This document shows positions 1 through 8,279 of a stretch of 58,953 bases of DNA, one piece after another. Within the stretch, counting starts at the first letter, position 1, and every line of letters begins with the position of its first letter. Made by a program: the position numbers and the translations under genes. The notes under the pieces were generated by a model. The model did no database searches, was not told where the DNA came from, and saw nothing but the letters and a program-made list of their open reading frames with translations. Source of the DNA: JBCBSP01 sp964550935 (GTDB lineage: Bacteria > Pseudomonadota > Alphaproteobacteria > Caulobacterales > Maricaulaceae); contig CAZKBB010000011.1 in the NCBI GenBank assembly GCA_964550935.1, forward strand, positions 1 to 58,953, written 5' to 3'.

Positions 1-391
1 CCTGCAGGAGGTCGTTCGGGAATTCGATGTCGGCCTTGTCGATCTCGTCGATCAGCAAGACCGGGCGTTCCGGCGCGGTGAACGCCTCCCACAGCTTGCC
101 CTTGCGGATATAGTTTGTGACGTCGTTGACCTTGCCGTCCCCGAGCTGGCTGTCGCGCAGGCGCGCGACCGCGTCATACTCGTAGAGCCCCTGGGCGGCC
201 TTGGTGGTGGACTTGATATGCCACTCGATCAGCGGCGCGCCGAGCGCGTCGGAGACCTGGCGGGCGAGCTCGGTCTTGCCTGTGCCCGGCTCGCCCTTCA
301 CCAGAAGCGGCCGCTCCAGGACGACCGCGGCGTTCACCGCCGCGGACAGCTCCTCGGTCGCTACATAGCTCTTGGTGCCTTCAAAACGCAT
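1..391 (-). CDS. MoxR-family AAA+ ATPase (N-terminal part; gene runs off the left edge)
   Basis: The first 130 codons of a leftward gene are present; the rest lies outside the window. Walker A GEPGTGKT is at about residues 33-40 and the Walker B/DEID core LLIDEID at about 112-118. The N-terminus (MRFEGTKSYVAT, then a run ending in RPLLVKGEPG) is typical of small alphaproteobacterial MoxR proteins. These AAA+ chaperone-like ATPases usually act with a VWA-domain partner on metal centres or protein complexes; the partner would lie to the left and is not visible. The start is the ATG at 391. It faces away from the cupin gene, so it is not part of the flagellar sugar island. Confidence 0.85.
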   Translation of the reverse strand, partial: MRFEGTKSYVATEELSAAVNAAVVLERPLLVKGEPGTGKTELARQVSDALGAPLIEWHIKSTTKAAQGLYEYDAVARLRDSQLGDGKVNDVTNYIRKGKLWEAFTAPERPVLLIDEIDKADIEFPNDLLQ

Positions 392-549
392 CGTCGCAAC
401 GCCTCATAGAATCGCGGTGAATTGTGTTCACCCTCGCGGTGCAGCATGGCCGGGCGGGGCGCGCGGCGCAACGCCGGGTCGCTCCGGGTAACCCCTCGTC
501 AAGAGTTGCGCCGCTAGCCTTCGATCAAGATTCGTAAGGAGCCGGATCC

Positions 550-1260
550 ATGCCTCGCGACATCGTTGAAACGCCCGACTTCATGGCCTTCGCCTGGGAG
601 AGCGGTCATATCGCGGAGTGCGATCCGAACTATCCCACCGCGCTCTACGCTTGGGACGTGGAGCCGCTGGACGTGGAGATCGACGGCGCCTTCTTCGGCT
701 TCGTGCACGAGGGCGAAGCCAAGCTGGAGACCGCTTCGGGCGTGTTCACGCTGAAGGCGGGCATGTACTTCTCGGTCAACGAGCATGTGCGCGTCACCGG
801 CGGGCGAGGCGTTGCGATCGCCCGGCTGGGTCATCGCGCGTTTTTCCAGATCGGTGGACCCGTCGAGCCTAAGGGCCGGCTGAAATATATCGACGGCTGC
901 ACGGACTCGCTGCTGATCGCGCCGATCCGCATGGGCGATCCGTGCCTGAACTTGCTGTACTTCCCGCCGGGCATCGACCAGACCGCGCACACCCACCCGT
1001 CAGACCGGATCGGGGTGGTTCATAGCGGGCGCGGCGAATGCGAGACGCCTGACGGGATCATCCCGCTCGAGCCGGGCGTGATGTTCCGCATTCCGCTGGA
1101 GGGAAACCACAAGTTCCGCACCACCGACAGCGAGATGCGCGTGATCGCCTACCACCCCGACAGCGATTTCGGCGCGACCGATATCGACCATCCGATGATC
1201 AACCGCACCATGGTCGACGGCGTCTCCGCGTCACAGCTCGACAATATCCGCACCAAGTAA
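550..1260 (+). CDS. Cupin-domain protein of unknown function
   Basis: A 236-residue protein with at least one clear cupin barrel. Metal-ligand-like histidines occur in the HTHPSDR stretch near residue 150, followed by GVVHSGRGE and EPGVMFRIP, the usual cupin 1 and cupin 2 arrangement. The N-terminal half also has a barrel-like pattern (GAFFGFVHEGEAKLE, LKAGMYFSVNEHVRV), so the protein may be bicupin. No signal peptide or membrane segment is seen. The start is supported by an AAGGAG about 10 bases upstream. It converges on the neuB-like gene with an 11-base gap. A role in nucleotide-sugar or nonulosonic acid chemistry is possible only by proximity; the substrate cannot be told. Confidence 0.75.
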   Translation: MPRDIVETPDFMAFAWESGHIAECDPNYPTALYAWDVEPLDVEIDGAFFGFVHEGEAKLETASGVFTLKAGMYFSVNEHVRVTGGRGVAIARLGHRAFFQIGGPVEPKGRLKYIDGCTDSLLIAPIRMGDPCLNLLYFPPGIDQTAHTHPSDRIGVVHSGRGECETPDGIIPLEPGVMFRIPLEGNHKFRTTDSEMRVIAYHPDSDFGATDIDHPMINRTMVDGVSASQLDNIRTK

Positions 1261-1271
1261 GCCGTGCGGGC

Positions 1272-2171
1272 CTATCCGGTCTCCGGACGCAGCCAGACGC
1301 CGTCTTCGGCGGGGCGGAAGGTCTGCGGGTCGTAGACGCCGCGGCGCAGGCGGGGCCGGCGCGGTGCTTCGCTCGGCATCGGCCGCTTCACGCCGTCGCC
1401 CAGCGCGGTTTCCAGATCGCGAAGGCTTCGGGCCAGTTCGGCGAACTCGCCCATCTCCATGGCGAAGGGGTGGTCCGGGCCGGGACGGGCGCGGTCGAAC
1501 GTGACGTGCTTCTCGATCACACGCGCGCCGAGTGCGGCCGCCGCGATCGCCGCTGTCACCCCGGGGGAATGGTCCGACAGGCCCACCGGCCGCCCGAACG
1601 CCTCGGCCAGGGTGACGATCGCGCGCAGGTTCAGCTCATCAAAGCTTGGCGGATAGCTCGCGGTGCAGTGCAGGACCGTGACGGGGCCTGAGCCGCCTGC
1701 GTCCAGGCGCGCCAGCGCGGCTTCGACCTCATCGAGACGGCTTGCGCCGGTGGAAAGCAGGACCGGCTTGCCGGTCGCGGCGACCTTGGCCTGAAGCGGT
1801 GCGAAAGTGAGATCGCCGGAGGCGAGCTTGTATCGTTTCACCCCGACGGCCTCGAGCCAGTCGACGGCGTCCAGATGAAAGGGCGTGGACATGAACTCCA
1901 CGCCCTCGTCATCGGCGCAGCGCTTCAAAGGCGCGTGCCAGTCTTCGGGCAGGGCGATATTGGAGAAGTTGGCGTAGCGCGGATTATCCGCCCATTCGCC
2001 GGTTTCTGGATCGCGCACCTTCGGCGCCATCAGCGTCTCGCGGCTCAGGGTCTGGAACTTGACCGCCGTGGCGCCAGCCCCGGCGGCTGCGGCGACATAG
2101 CGCTTGGCGAGATCCAGATCGCCCTCGAAGTTCGAGCCGATCTCGGCGATCAGGTCGACGCGGTCGCTCAT
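1272..2171 (-). CDS. neuB: NeuB-family nonulosonic acid synthase (short form, no SAF domain visible)
   Basis: The 299-residue protein begins with the family signature IAEIGSNFEGDLDLAK and continues with AVKFQTLSRETL, YKLASGDLTF, VLLSTGAS and GLSDHSPG. These mark the TIM-barrel of N-acetylneuraminate, pseudaminate or legionaminate synthases (NeuB/PseI/LegI/SpsE), which condense phosphoenolpyruvate with a hexose derivative. Known synthases are about 340-350 residues and end in an antifreeze-like SAF domain. Here the barrel is followed only by a short Arg/Pro-rich tail, so the SAF domain appears to be missing. It is the last gene of the leftward flmG operon and overlaps spsF by 4 bases. Which sugar it makes cannot be read from sequence. 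Confidence 0.85.
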   Translation of the reverse strand: MSDRVDLIAEIGSNFEGDLDLAKRYVAAAAGAGATAVKFQTLSRETLMAPKVRDPETGEWADNPRYANFSNIALPEDWHAPLKRCADDEGVEFMSTPFHLDAVDWLEAVGVKRYKLASGDLTFAPLQAKVAATGKPVLLSTGASRLDEVEAALARLDAGGSGPVTVLHCTASYPPSFDELNLRAIVTLAEAFGRPVGLSDHSPGVTAAIAAAALGARVIEKHVTFDRARPGPDHPFAMEMGEFAELARSLRDLETALGDGVKRPMPSEAPRRPRLRRGVYDPQTFRPAEDGVWLRPETG

Positions 2172-2887
2172 CCGGCGGCCTCCTCAAGGGGTTGCGCGCG
2201 CGCGTCGAGCAGCGCGCAGATATTGGCCGCGTCGCACGGCCGGCCGCGCGCAGCGAGTTCCTCCCAAACCCCGCGCACGAAGATCAGATCGTCCGGCGTG
2301 TCGACGGACAAGTCGTAGTGCGGGCGAGCGAGTTGGGGTGGGAAGTCCGGCGCCCCGCAGCGATAGCGCTCGGGGTGCTCGCGGATCGCAATAGTGACGT
2401 GTTCGCGCTCGCGCGCCGTGGTGGCGGGGTCGGCGTCGAGCTGGCGCAGCACGTCGGCCTCGACCACTTCGGCGCGCAGGCCCTTCGGCAGGGCGTCGCG
2501 CTCGGGCCGGGTATACTCCAGCCCGTGGGCGAGATGGTGGGCCAAGCAGGTCTCGATCACGCCGCGATCGCGCAGCGGGCTGTCGGAGGTGACGCGGATC
2601 AGCGTCGTGGCCAGCGTCGCCTCCGCGGCGGCGACGAAGCGCGAGAGGACGTCGGTGTCCGACCCGCGCACCACGCGCAGGCCGAGGCCTGTGACCAGAC
2701 CGGTGATGGCGTTGTCTTCAGGGCGGTCGGTCGTGGCCACGACCAACTCGTCCACGCCGGCCATGTTGCGCAGGCGCCGGCACTGAAATTCCAGAAGCGT
2801 CATCGCGCCGTAAAGCGGCTTCAAGACCTTACCCGGCAGACGGCTGGAGCCGGTGCGCGCCTGGATGACGGCGACGACGCGCTTCAT
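2168..2887 (-). CDS. spsF: SpsF-like cytidylyltransferase (CMP-nonulosonate or related sugar activation)
   Basis: A 239-residue protein starting MKRVVAVIQARTGSSRLPGK. That glycine-rich nucleotide-binding motif is typical of the SpsF/KdsB/NeuA nucleotidyltransferase fold. VVATTDRPEDN and RVTSDSPLRD also fit SpsF, named from the Bacillus spore-coat polysaccharide operon spsE-spsF-spsG. Expected role: transfer of CMP to the sugar acid made by the adjacent NeuB-like enzyme. The open frame extends 63 codons further upstream, but that part is Arg-rich shadow of the ATP-grasp gene. The ATG at 2887 gives the family N-terminus and an ATGA overlap with the upstream stop. Confidence 0.8.
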   Translation of the reverse strand: MKRVVAVIQARTGSSRLPGKVLKPLYGAMTLLEFQCRRLRNMAGVDELVVATTDRPEDNAITGLVTGLGLRVVRGSDTDVLSRFVAAAEATLATTLIRVTSDSPLRDRGVIETCLAHHLAHGLEYTRPERDALPKGLRAEVVEADVLRQLDADPATTAREREHVTIAIREHPERYRCGAPDFPPQLARPHYDLSVDTPDDLIFVRGVWEELAARGRPCDAANICALLDARAQPLEEAAG

Positions 2888-3930
2888 GACGCCGCCTCCT
2901 CGATCTGATGGTCGTCGGGGATCACCACGTCGCGCCAGGAGCGCACGACCCGGATCGGGCGATAGCAGGTGAGCGCGTCCGGCGGCGGCGCGGCGTCGAA
3001 CTCGCCGCGGAGCCCGCGCACGAGGATCGCAGGCGCGTTGACGCCGGCGAGCGTCATCATCTGAGCAAAGCCCCAAAGACGCGGATTGATTTCAAGAAGC
3101 TGCGGCGCGGCGTCCGGCGCGGGGCGCTTCAGCTCCACCGCTGCGAAGCCGTGCCAGGGGCCGGCCGCGTCGATCACCGCAAGGCCCGCCTTGCGGATCG
3201 CCTCGTCGATTACGGTTTCGCCGGCCGTCGCAGCGCCGCCTGAAGGCGGCGTGGTGGCGAGCTTGCGGTGCACGGTGGACAGGAGGCGCCGGCCGCGCAC
3301 ATGGACTGTGCCGACGGTGTAGACGGTCTCCGGCCCGCCGGAGATCAGGGTCTGCACCAGACAGTCGCCCTCGACCGGCGCGACTTCGCGGAAGGCTTCT
3401 TTGAGAGCGTCTATGCCGCCCGGATAGCGCACCCCGCGCGCCCCGCGCGAGCGCCTCGGCTTCAGGACGCAAGGGAAACCGCCGTCCCAGGCGTCAAGAT
3501 CGCGTTCGGAAGAGACCTGGATCGTCTTCGGCGCGGGCAGGCCGCGCGCGTGGGCGAGGGCGAGAAGCGCGCCCTTGTCCACGCCGTAGCGCGTTGTCTC
3601 AGGCGCCGACGCGGCGACTTCGACGCCTTCGCTGCGCCAGTCCTCCACCACCGGGCTCAGCGCCTCCACCTCGGCTTCGGAGCAGGGAATGACGAGGTCG
3701 ATTCCATGGCGCGCGCAGGCCGCCTTCACCGCAGCGCGATAGGGGCCCGGCTCGCGCGCCGAGGGCAGGCGCAAGGGCGTCGCGCCGGGCTCGAACAGGC
3801 CCGCGGCGTACGGCGCAGCGTCCCCGGCGAACAGCGCCGCATCAAGCCCGCCGTCGCGCAGCGACCTCAGACACGCCAAGCCCGGCGGCGCGCCGACGCC
3901 TGTCACCAGGATGCGCGAGGCCGCGCTCAT
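2884..3930 (-). CDS. ATP-grasp ligase of unknown substrate
   Basis: A 348-residue protein with an N-terminal Rossmann-like pre-ATP-grasp domain (ILVTGVGAPPGLACLRSL) and a central ATP-grasp fold: CVLKPRRSRGARGV provides the ATP-binding lysine region, VQTLISGGPE the hinge, and LLEINPRLWGF the Mg-binding E and N residues. ATP-grasp enzymes join a carboxylate to an amine or other nucleophile through an acyl phosphate. Members of this type sit in surface-polysaccharide clusters, where they may attach an amino acid or similar group. It overlaps spsF and the sulfotransferase gene by 4 bases on each side, so translation is probably coupled. The actual substrate is unknown; modification of the flagellar sugar is inferred from context. 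Confidence 0.8.
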   Translation of the reverse strand: MSAASRILVTGVGAPPGLACLRSLRDGGLDAALFAGDAAPYAAGLFEPGATPLRLPSAREPGPYRAAVKAACARHGIDLVIPCSEAEVEALSPVVEDWRSEGVEVAASAPETTRYGVDKGALLALAHARGLPAPKTIQVSSERDLDAWDGGFPCVLKPRRSRGARGVRYPGGIDALKEAFREVAPVEGDCLVQTLISGGPETVYTVGTVHVRGRRLLSTVHRKLATTPPSGGAATAGETVIDEAIRKAGLAVIDAAGPWHGFAAVELKRPAPDAAPQLLEINPRLWGFAQMMTLAGVNAPAILVRGLRGEFDAAPPPDALTCYRPIRVVRSWRDVVIPDDHQIEEAAS

Positions 3931-4907
3931 CGCGCGCCCCAGCGGGACAGGTCCCGGTCGATCATGTCCTGAAGCCGCTCGATAGAGGGGCGAAGGGCCT
4001 CGTAGACGCGAACCCGCGCCGCTTCGGGCAGCTCGGGATAGATCAGGGTCCTGGTGTCGACCGGCGGATAGACGCCGTCTGCGCTCGGCCCCTTGGGTCC
4101 TGACTCTTCCGAGAGTTCGCGGTGAAGCTGCTCGAACGGGGTTCCGGCGCGGTCGTCATGGACGCCGGCGAGGATCGGCTCGAACCCGGCGGGGACGCCG
4201 CCGGTGTTGAAGCGCTCCTTCGGGGGCGGGGCGTCGGCGCGGGGCAGATCGAGATAGTCCGCGATGCGGTCCATCGTGCCGGCCGGGTCGGCGTCGAGAT
4301 CGTCCTGCAACAGCACCAGCGGCTTGAAGCGCTCGAAATAGTGCGGCAGCTGGTCGGCGTAGCGCCCGTTGAGCGTGTAGAGCCACTGGAAGCCCCAGCC
4401 GGCCGAGGCGCGGCGCGGCTCCAGGTCCAGCGTGGTCTCGAAGGAGAAGAACTCCGCCTCACGGCGCACGTTCTGAAGATAGTGCGACCAGGCCCGCGAC
4501 ACCGGATCGCGCAGGATCGCGATGATGCGCGTGTCCGGACCCAGCCGGTCCAGGATGCGCGGCGCGGCGATATGGGCGTAGGCGAGATAGTCCGGAGAGG
4601 CGTCCCCGATGCGCGGTTCGCCGGCGTGATGCTCGAATAGGTCGAGATAATCGCGCCAGGTCGGCGCCGTCTCGAAGCTGTAATAGCCCGGCCAGTACAC
4701 GCCGCCTTCACCGACGCCTGAGAAATGCCGGCCCTCCTTGCGCTTGTCCGACATGAACACGTCGTCGCGCCGGCTGAGATAGTGGTACAGCGACGTGGTG
4801 CCCGACTTCGCCGCGCCGACGATCAGGAAGTTCGGCTTCACTTCGGCGGATCCGGTCACGGGCGGGCTTTCCAGGCGGCGAAGGACGGCTCGCGCGCGGG
4901 CGAGCAC
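3927..4907 (-). CDS. Sulfotransferase-family protein (PAPS-dependent, putative)
   Basis: A protein of up to 326 residues. The PAPS 5'-phosphosulfate loop GAAKSGTTSL is at about residues 31-40, and RDPVSRAWSHY at mid-protein matches the 3'-phosphate-binding motif of sulfotransferases. GDASPDYL and the late PELPEAARVRVYEALRP are also common in this family. It should transfer sulfate from 3'-phosphoadenylyl sulfate to a hydroxyl or amino group. The upstream-most start is GTG at 4907; an internal GTG 17 codons later (VTGSAEVKPNF) would still leave the loop intact. It lies third in the flmG operon, 27 bases after the SpsG-like gene, and overlaps the ATP-grasp gene by 4 bases. The acceptor is unknown. 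Confidence 0.85.
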   Translation of the reverse strand: MLARARAVLRRLESPPVTGSAEVKPNFLIVGAAKSGTTSLYHYLSRRDDVFMSDKRKEGRHFSGVGEGGVYWPGYYSFETAPTWRDYLDLFEHHAGEPRIGDASPDYLAYAHIAAPRILDRLGPDTRIIAILRDPVSRAWSHYLQNVRREAEFFSFETTLDLEPRRASAGWGFQWLYTLNGRYADQLPHYFERFKPLVLLQDDLDADPAGTMDRIADYLDLPRADAPPPKERFNTGGVPAGFEPILAGVHDDRAGTPFEQLHRELSEESGPKGPSADGVYPPVDTRTLIYPELPEAARVRVYEALRPSIERLQDMIDRDLSRWGAR

Positions 4908-4934
4908 ACGCTCACACCCTGAACCGGAGTCGCG

Positions 4935-4949
4935 TTAGGAAGCGGTTAA
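4935..4949 (-). promoter_or_regulatory. CtrA-like motif before the sulfotransferase gene
   Basis: On the minus strand this reads TTAA, seven bases, CTAA, one mismatch from the CtrA full site TTAA-N7-TTAA. It overlaps the stop codon of the SpsG-like gene and lies about 28 bases before the sulfotransferase start. It could give internal promoter activity in the operon, but a chance match at a TAA stop is quite possible. Confidence 0.25.
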
Positions 4950-5900
4950 TCCAGCCGCCTTGAGCACCGCTTCAGCGCAGCGCTCCGGGCCGCCCGGGCG
5001 CATCACCTCTCGCCCCGCCGCCTGCATGCGCGCCCTCGCCCCCCCGTCGCGGGCGAGGGCGGCGGCGGTCGCCGCGATCGTCTCCGGCGCGGCGTTGCGG
5101 ACAAGCGCCCGGCCGAGCCCGGCCGAGGCGGCGAGGCGCACGGTGTCTTCCTGGTTCGAGGCGAGCGGCAGGTAGAGCGCGGGCAGTTGCGCGGCTGCAG
5201 CCTCGTGAACCAGGCCGCCGCCTGCGATGACGGCGAGGTCCGCGCTCAGCATCGCCTCGCAGAGCCTCTGCGACGCAATCACCTCGACGCGCCGCCGGTC
5301 GAGCTTGGCGGCGCTCTCCTCAGCGTCCGGCCCGGCCAGGCGCCAGGTCAGATCGGGCAAGGCGGCGACAAGGGCGGCGACGATCTCGCCATAGCGCGCC
5401 CGCTTGCCGCCGCCGAGGCAGAACAGCGCGCTCGCCGCGGTGTCCGGCGAAGCAGGTCGGTCGGCGAAGAGCGTTTCGGGCAGAAGCAGCGCGTCCGGCC
5501 CGGCGAGCGTGCGCGGTGAGGCCTCGGCAGGCGAAAGCGTCTGGCGGATCAACAGATCGGCCAGCGGATCGGCCTCGCTTTCGCCGCCGATGAGGATCAA
5601 CGCCGCCTCAGGCGTGGCCTGCTTGATCCGCCGGGCCGCCTCAGGCCGGTCGCCGCGCGGGACGTCCAGTATCACCGCGGCGCAGTCTGCAAGCCGGTCA
5701 AGGTCGAGCGGGCCGGCGAATCCGGCTGCAGCCTCAAGCGTGAGAGTGTCCGGCGCCTGGCCGTCCGGCGCCTGGGCGAAACACCGCGTCTCGACCCCGG
5801 CGCGCTCGACGGCGTCCGCGAGGCGCCGGCTGCGCATCACATGGCCGAGCCCGATCGCCTCGCCCCCTGTCGCGACGAGCGCGATGCGCGCCGCGCTCAC
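4935..5900 (-). CDS. spsG: SpsG/PseG-like UDP-sugar hydrolase or glycosyltransferase
   Basis: A 321-residue protein beginning MSAARIALVATGGEAIGLGHVMRS. The GLGHVMRSRRLADA motif is the hallmark of the SpsG/PseG family (GT28-like fold), whose characterised member PseG removes UDP from a 2,4-diacetamido sugar before condensation by PseI. The C-terminal half has VIAGGGLVHEAAA and a nucleotide-binding region typical of GT28-like enzymes. It starts with GTG and overlaps the flmG stop by 4 bases. A second, more typical PseG is encoded at 13684-14730, so the two probably act on different sugars, or this one has another acceptor. Confidence 0.75.
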   Translation of the reverse strand: MSAARIALVATGGEAIGLGHVMRSRRLADAVERAGVETRCFAQAPDGQAPDTLTLEAAAGFAGPLDLDRLADCAAVILDVPRGDRPEAARRIKQATPEAALILIGGESEADPLADLLIRQTLSPAEASPRTLAGPDALLLPETLFADRPASPDTAASALFCLGGGKRARYGEIVAALVAALPDLTWRLAGPDAEESAAKLDRRRVEVIASQRLCEAMLSADLAVIAGGGLVHEAAAAQLPALYLPLASNQEDTVRLAASAGLGRALVRNAAPETIAATAAALARDGGARARMQAAGREVMRPGGPERCAEAVLKAAGLTAS

Positions 5901-7678
5901 GCGGCGGCCTTGACCTGATCGGCGAGGTCGGCGGCGAGGCGGCGCATGGCCGTGTCGAAGTCGCGATAGCCCTCGCCGCGATAGGAGCGCGCGGTCGGGT
6001 ACCAGGGCAGGGCGCCGGTCCCGAGCATGGTCCAGGTGCGCGGGCGCGCATGGACGATCCAGGTCTCCGCCCCGACGGAGGCGGCCAGGTTGGTGGTGGC
6101 GTTCATCGGGCCCATGACGACGTCGCAGGCCTTGCAGAGCGCGGCGACGCCGTCGAGATCATCCTTCAGATCCAGCCCGTCAGGCTGGCGGATCTCGACG
6201 CCGAAGCGCTCGCGCGCCTGGTCGAGTTCGTCCGCCGCCTCGCCGTATTGCAGGTTTACGAACACCGCGCCCGGCGTCTTCAGCACCGGCGCCCAGCCCT
6301 CGAATGCGGAGAATGACTTGGCCCGTTTCGCGGTCATGCGAAGCGACTTCCACAAAAGGCCGATCTTCGGCCCCGGTCCGAAGCTCGCGAGCTGGTCGGC
6401 GAACGCCGCGACGCGTTCGGGATCGGCCTCGAAATGGGGCCGGTCTGGAAAGGCTTCGACGTCGCGGCGGAAACATCGCGCCGGGTTCCCCATCGGCGTC
6501 CACAGATCAACCTGTCCGTCTTCGAGCAGCTCCGGGGCGGAGCGGATCTCGCGGCCCTCGCGCGCGATAGTGCGATGCCGGCCCACAACGGCGTGCGGGA
6601 AGGCGCGCTTGACGAGCGGACGCAGGCGCGGCTCGCAGGCCACGCGCACCTCGCCGTGCGGACCGACCGCCTCGATCACATCGCGCAGCGTGTTCAGGAA
6701 CAACACCTCGTCGCCGAGGCCCTGCTCGCCGATCACCAAAAGCGTCTTGCCCGTGATCTCGGCCGGGTCGGCGCCGTCCCAGCGCGGCGGCTCCAGCGCA
6801 TAGAGGGTCGCGTCGTCGTAGAGCGGATCGAGGCGGATATCGTAGAGCGCCCAGCCGCGCTCCAGATCGCCTGCGGTCAGACAGGCCAGCGACAGCGCGT
6901 GAGTCATGGCGACGCGGTCGCGGGCCGAGTCGGGGTTTTCCAGCGCCTTGTCGAAGTGCCCGATCGCCGCTTCGGCGTCGCCCTGCATCTCCAGCGTATA
7001 GGCGAGATTGTGGTGCGCGCGGGCGAAATCCGGCGTCAGGCGCAGGCTCTCCTGATAGAATACGCCGGCCTGTTCGGGGTCGCCGGCTTCAAGCAGCGTC
7101 GTGCCGAGCGCGTTCCACAGGGCGGGTTGATCGGGCTTGGCGTAGACGGCCGCGCGCAGGATCTCGATGGAATCGGAGAACCGGCCCTGATCGCGCAATA
7201 CGCCGCCCAGATTGATCGCGGCGTCGACACGCTCCGGCGCCATCTCGGAGAAGATGCGGAAGAACTTCTCGGCGTGCTCGAGCATGTCGAGCTTCCAGGC
7301 CACCGAGCCCATGTTCAGATAGATCTCGGGGTTCTTCGGATCGAGCGTCCAGGCGCGCTCGAAGAAGGTCAGCGAGGTCGACAGCCGGCCGAGTTTCTGC
7401 AGGCAGATGCCCATCACATGATTGGCGAGCGCGTTGTCCGGCGCGGTGTCGAGCGCCTTCATGGCCAGGCGCGCGGCCTTGGCGGGTTCGCCTGCGTCCA
7501 GCGTGCGCATGACGCGTTTGAGCTGAGCGACGAGCTTGGCGAGTCCGGCGCGCTTGGCTTCGGTGTCGAGCACGGCTGAGAGGTCCGCGCGCGGCGCCGG
7601 GGCGGCGTCGGCGGCGGCGTTCTTCGGCGCTTCGGCGCCGGCGGCGAGTTCGGCCTCGAGGTCGAGCGCTTGGGTCAT
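5897..7678 (-). CDS. flmG: FlmG-like flagellin glycosyltransferase (TPR plus GT domains)
   Basis: A 593-residue protein. After an Ala-rich N-terminal segment, residues of about 60-300 form consecutive TPR helices (AARLAMKALDTAPDNALANH, AWTLDPKNPEIYLNMG, ALWNALGTTLLEAGDPEQ). The C-terminal half starts at KTLLVIGEQGLGDEVLFLN and looks like a glycosyltransferase-B domain similar to ADP-heptose/O-GlcNAc-type enzymes (MGPMNATTNLAASVGAETWIV). The architecture and position beside flbT and flaF match Caulobacter FlmG, which puts a nonulosonic acid on flagellin in the cytoplasm before export. It is the first gene of the leftward operon, divergent from flbT across about 190 bases, and has an ATG start. 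Confidence 0.85.
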   Translation of the reverse strand: MTQALDLEAELAAGAEAPKNAAADAAPAPRADLSAVLDTEAKRAGLAKLVAQLKRVMRTLDAGEPAKAARLAMKALDTAPDNALANHVMGICLQKLGRLSTSLTFFERAWTLDPKNPEIYLNMGSVAWKLDMLEHAEKFFRIFSEMAPERVDAAINLGGVLRDQGRFSDSIEILRAAVYAKPDQPALWNALGTTLLEAGDPEQAGVFYQESLRLTPDFARAHHNLAYTLEMQGDAEAAIGHFDKALENPDSARDRVAMTHALSLACLTAGDLERGWALYDIRLDPLYDDATLYALEPPRWDGADPAEITGKTLLVIGEQGLGDEVLFLNTLRDVIEAVGPHGEVRVACEPRLRPLVKRAFPHAVVGRHRTIAREGREIRSAPELLEDGQVDLWTPMGNPARCFRRDVEAFPDRPHFEADPERVAAFADQLASFGPGPKIGLLWKSLRMTAKRAKSFSAFEGWAPVLKTPGAVFVNLQYGEAADELDQARERFGVEIRQPDGLDLKDDLDGVAALCKACDVVMGPMNATTNLAASVGAETWIVHARPRTWTMLGTGALPWYPTARSYRGEGYRDFDTAMRRLAADLADQVKAAA

Positions 7679-7733
7679 GCGTGGGGTCCGTCGCGAGCTT
7701 CGGGATTCAGCACGCGATCACGCGGCGCTTCGT

Positions 7734-7749
7734 TTAAGAATCGGCTAAC
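7734..7749. promoter_or_regulatory. CtrA-like site between flmG and flbT
   Basis: The plus strand reads TTAA, seven bases, CTAAC, one mismatch from the consensus TTAA-N7-TTAAC bound by the cell-cycle regulator CtrA. It lies in the divergent region between flmG and flbT, 56 bases before flmG and about 120 before flbT. TTAA is rare in this GC-rich sequence, so the spaced pair is suggestive. Which gene it controls cannot be told. Confidence 0.4.
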
Positions 7750-7867
7750 GATTAAGCCCCGGCTTGTTTCGGCTTCTGTCGAAACGAGTTTTTTACTTCG
7801 AGTGCGGGAGGATGTCGGCGTCCGGGTTTGGCGCCGCCGCGCCGGAGCCGCGATGGAGAGGGTCGGT

Positions 7868-8275
7868 ATGCCGCTCAAGCTGTCTTTGAAGCCCGGCGAG
7901 AAGTTCGTGCTCAACGGGGCCGTCGTGGAGAACGGCGATCGGCGCGCGACCCTTATCTTGCAGAACAAGGCGTCCGTCCTTCGCGAGAAGGACATAATGC
8001 AGGAGCATGAAGCCGACACGCCCGCCAAGCGCATCTATTTCCCGGTCATGATGATGTACATCGCCCAGACCGCGGAGAGCGAAATCTACGAGCAGTTCGT
8101 GATGCGCATGACCGAGTTCATGAACGTTATCGTGAACCCGGAGATCCTCGCCGAATGCGTCTCGGTGAGCCGCGAGGTCATGTCCGGGGAGTACTACAAG
8201 GCGCTCCTGCGCTGCCGCAAACTGATCGCCTACGAGGCTGAACGCCTCGACCACGGGGCCGCCGACCAGGGCTGA
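7868..8275 (+). CDS. flbT: Flagellin synthesis repressor FlbT
   Basis: A 135-residue protein with the FlbT N-terminus MPLKLSLKPGEKFVLNGAVV and the conserved LQNKASVLREKDIM. FlbT is known to act after transcription by reducing flagellin mRNA translation or stability through the 5' leader until the hook is complete. The frame is open further upstream, but the ATG at 7868 gives the family N-terminus and has AGAGGG about 7 bases before it. It is followed after four bases by flaF, the usual pairing, and the flagellin genes come next. The two hairpins in the first flagellin leader (8802-8854) are possible targets. Confidence 0.95.
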   Translation: MPLKLSLKPGEKFVLNGAVVENGDRRATLILQNKASVLREKDIMQEHEADTPAKRIYFPVMMMYIAQTAESEIYEQFVMRMTEFMNVIVNPEILAECVSVSREVMSGEYYKALLRCRKLIAYEAERLDHGAADQG

Positions 8276-8279
8276 GCGC

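Noticed and set aside
2192..2908. A 238-codon plus-strand frame over the SpsF-like gene
   Set aside because: Composition is Arg/Val/Gly-rich, has no ribosome binding site, and lies wholly antisense to a gene with clear motifs.
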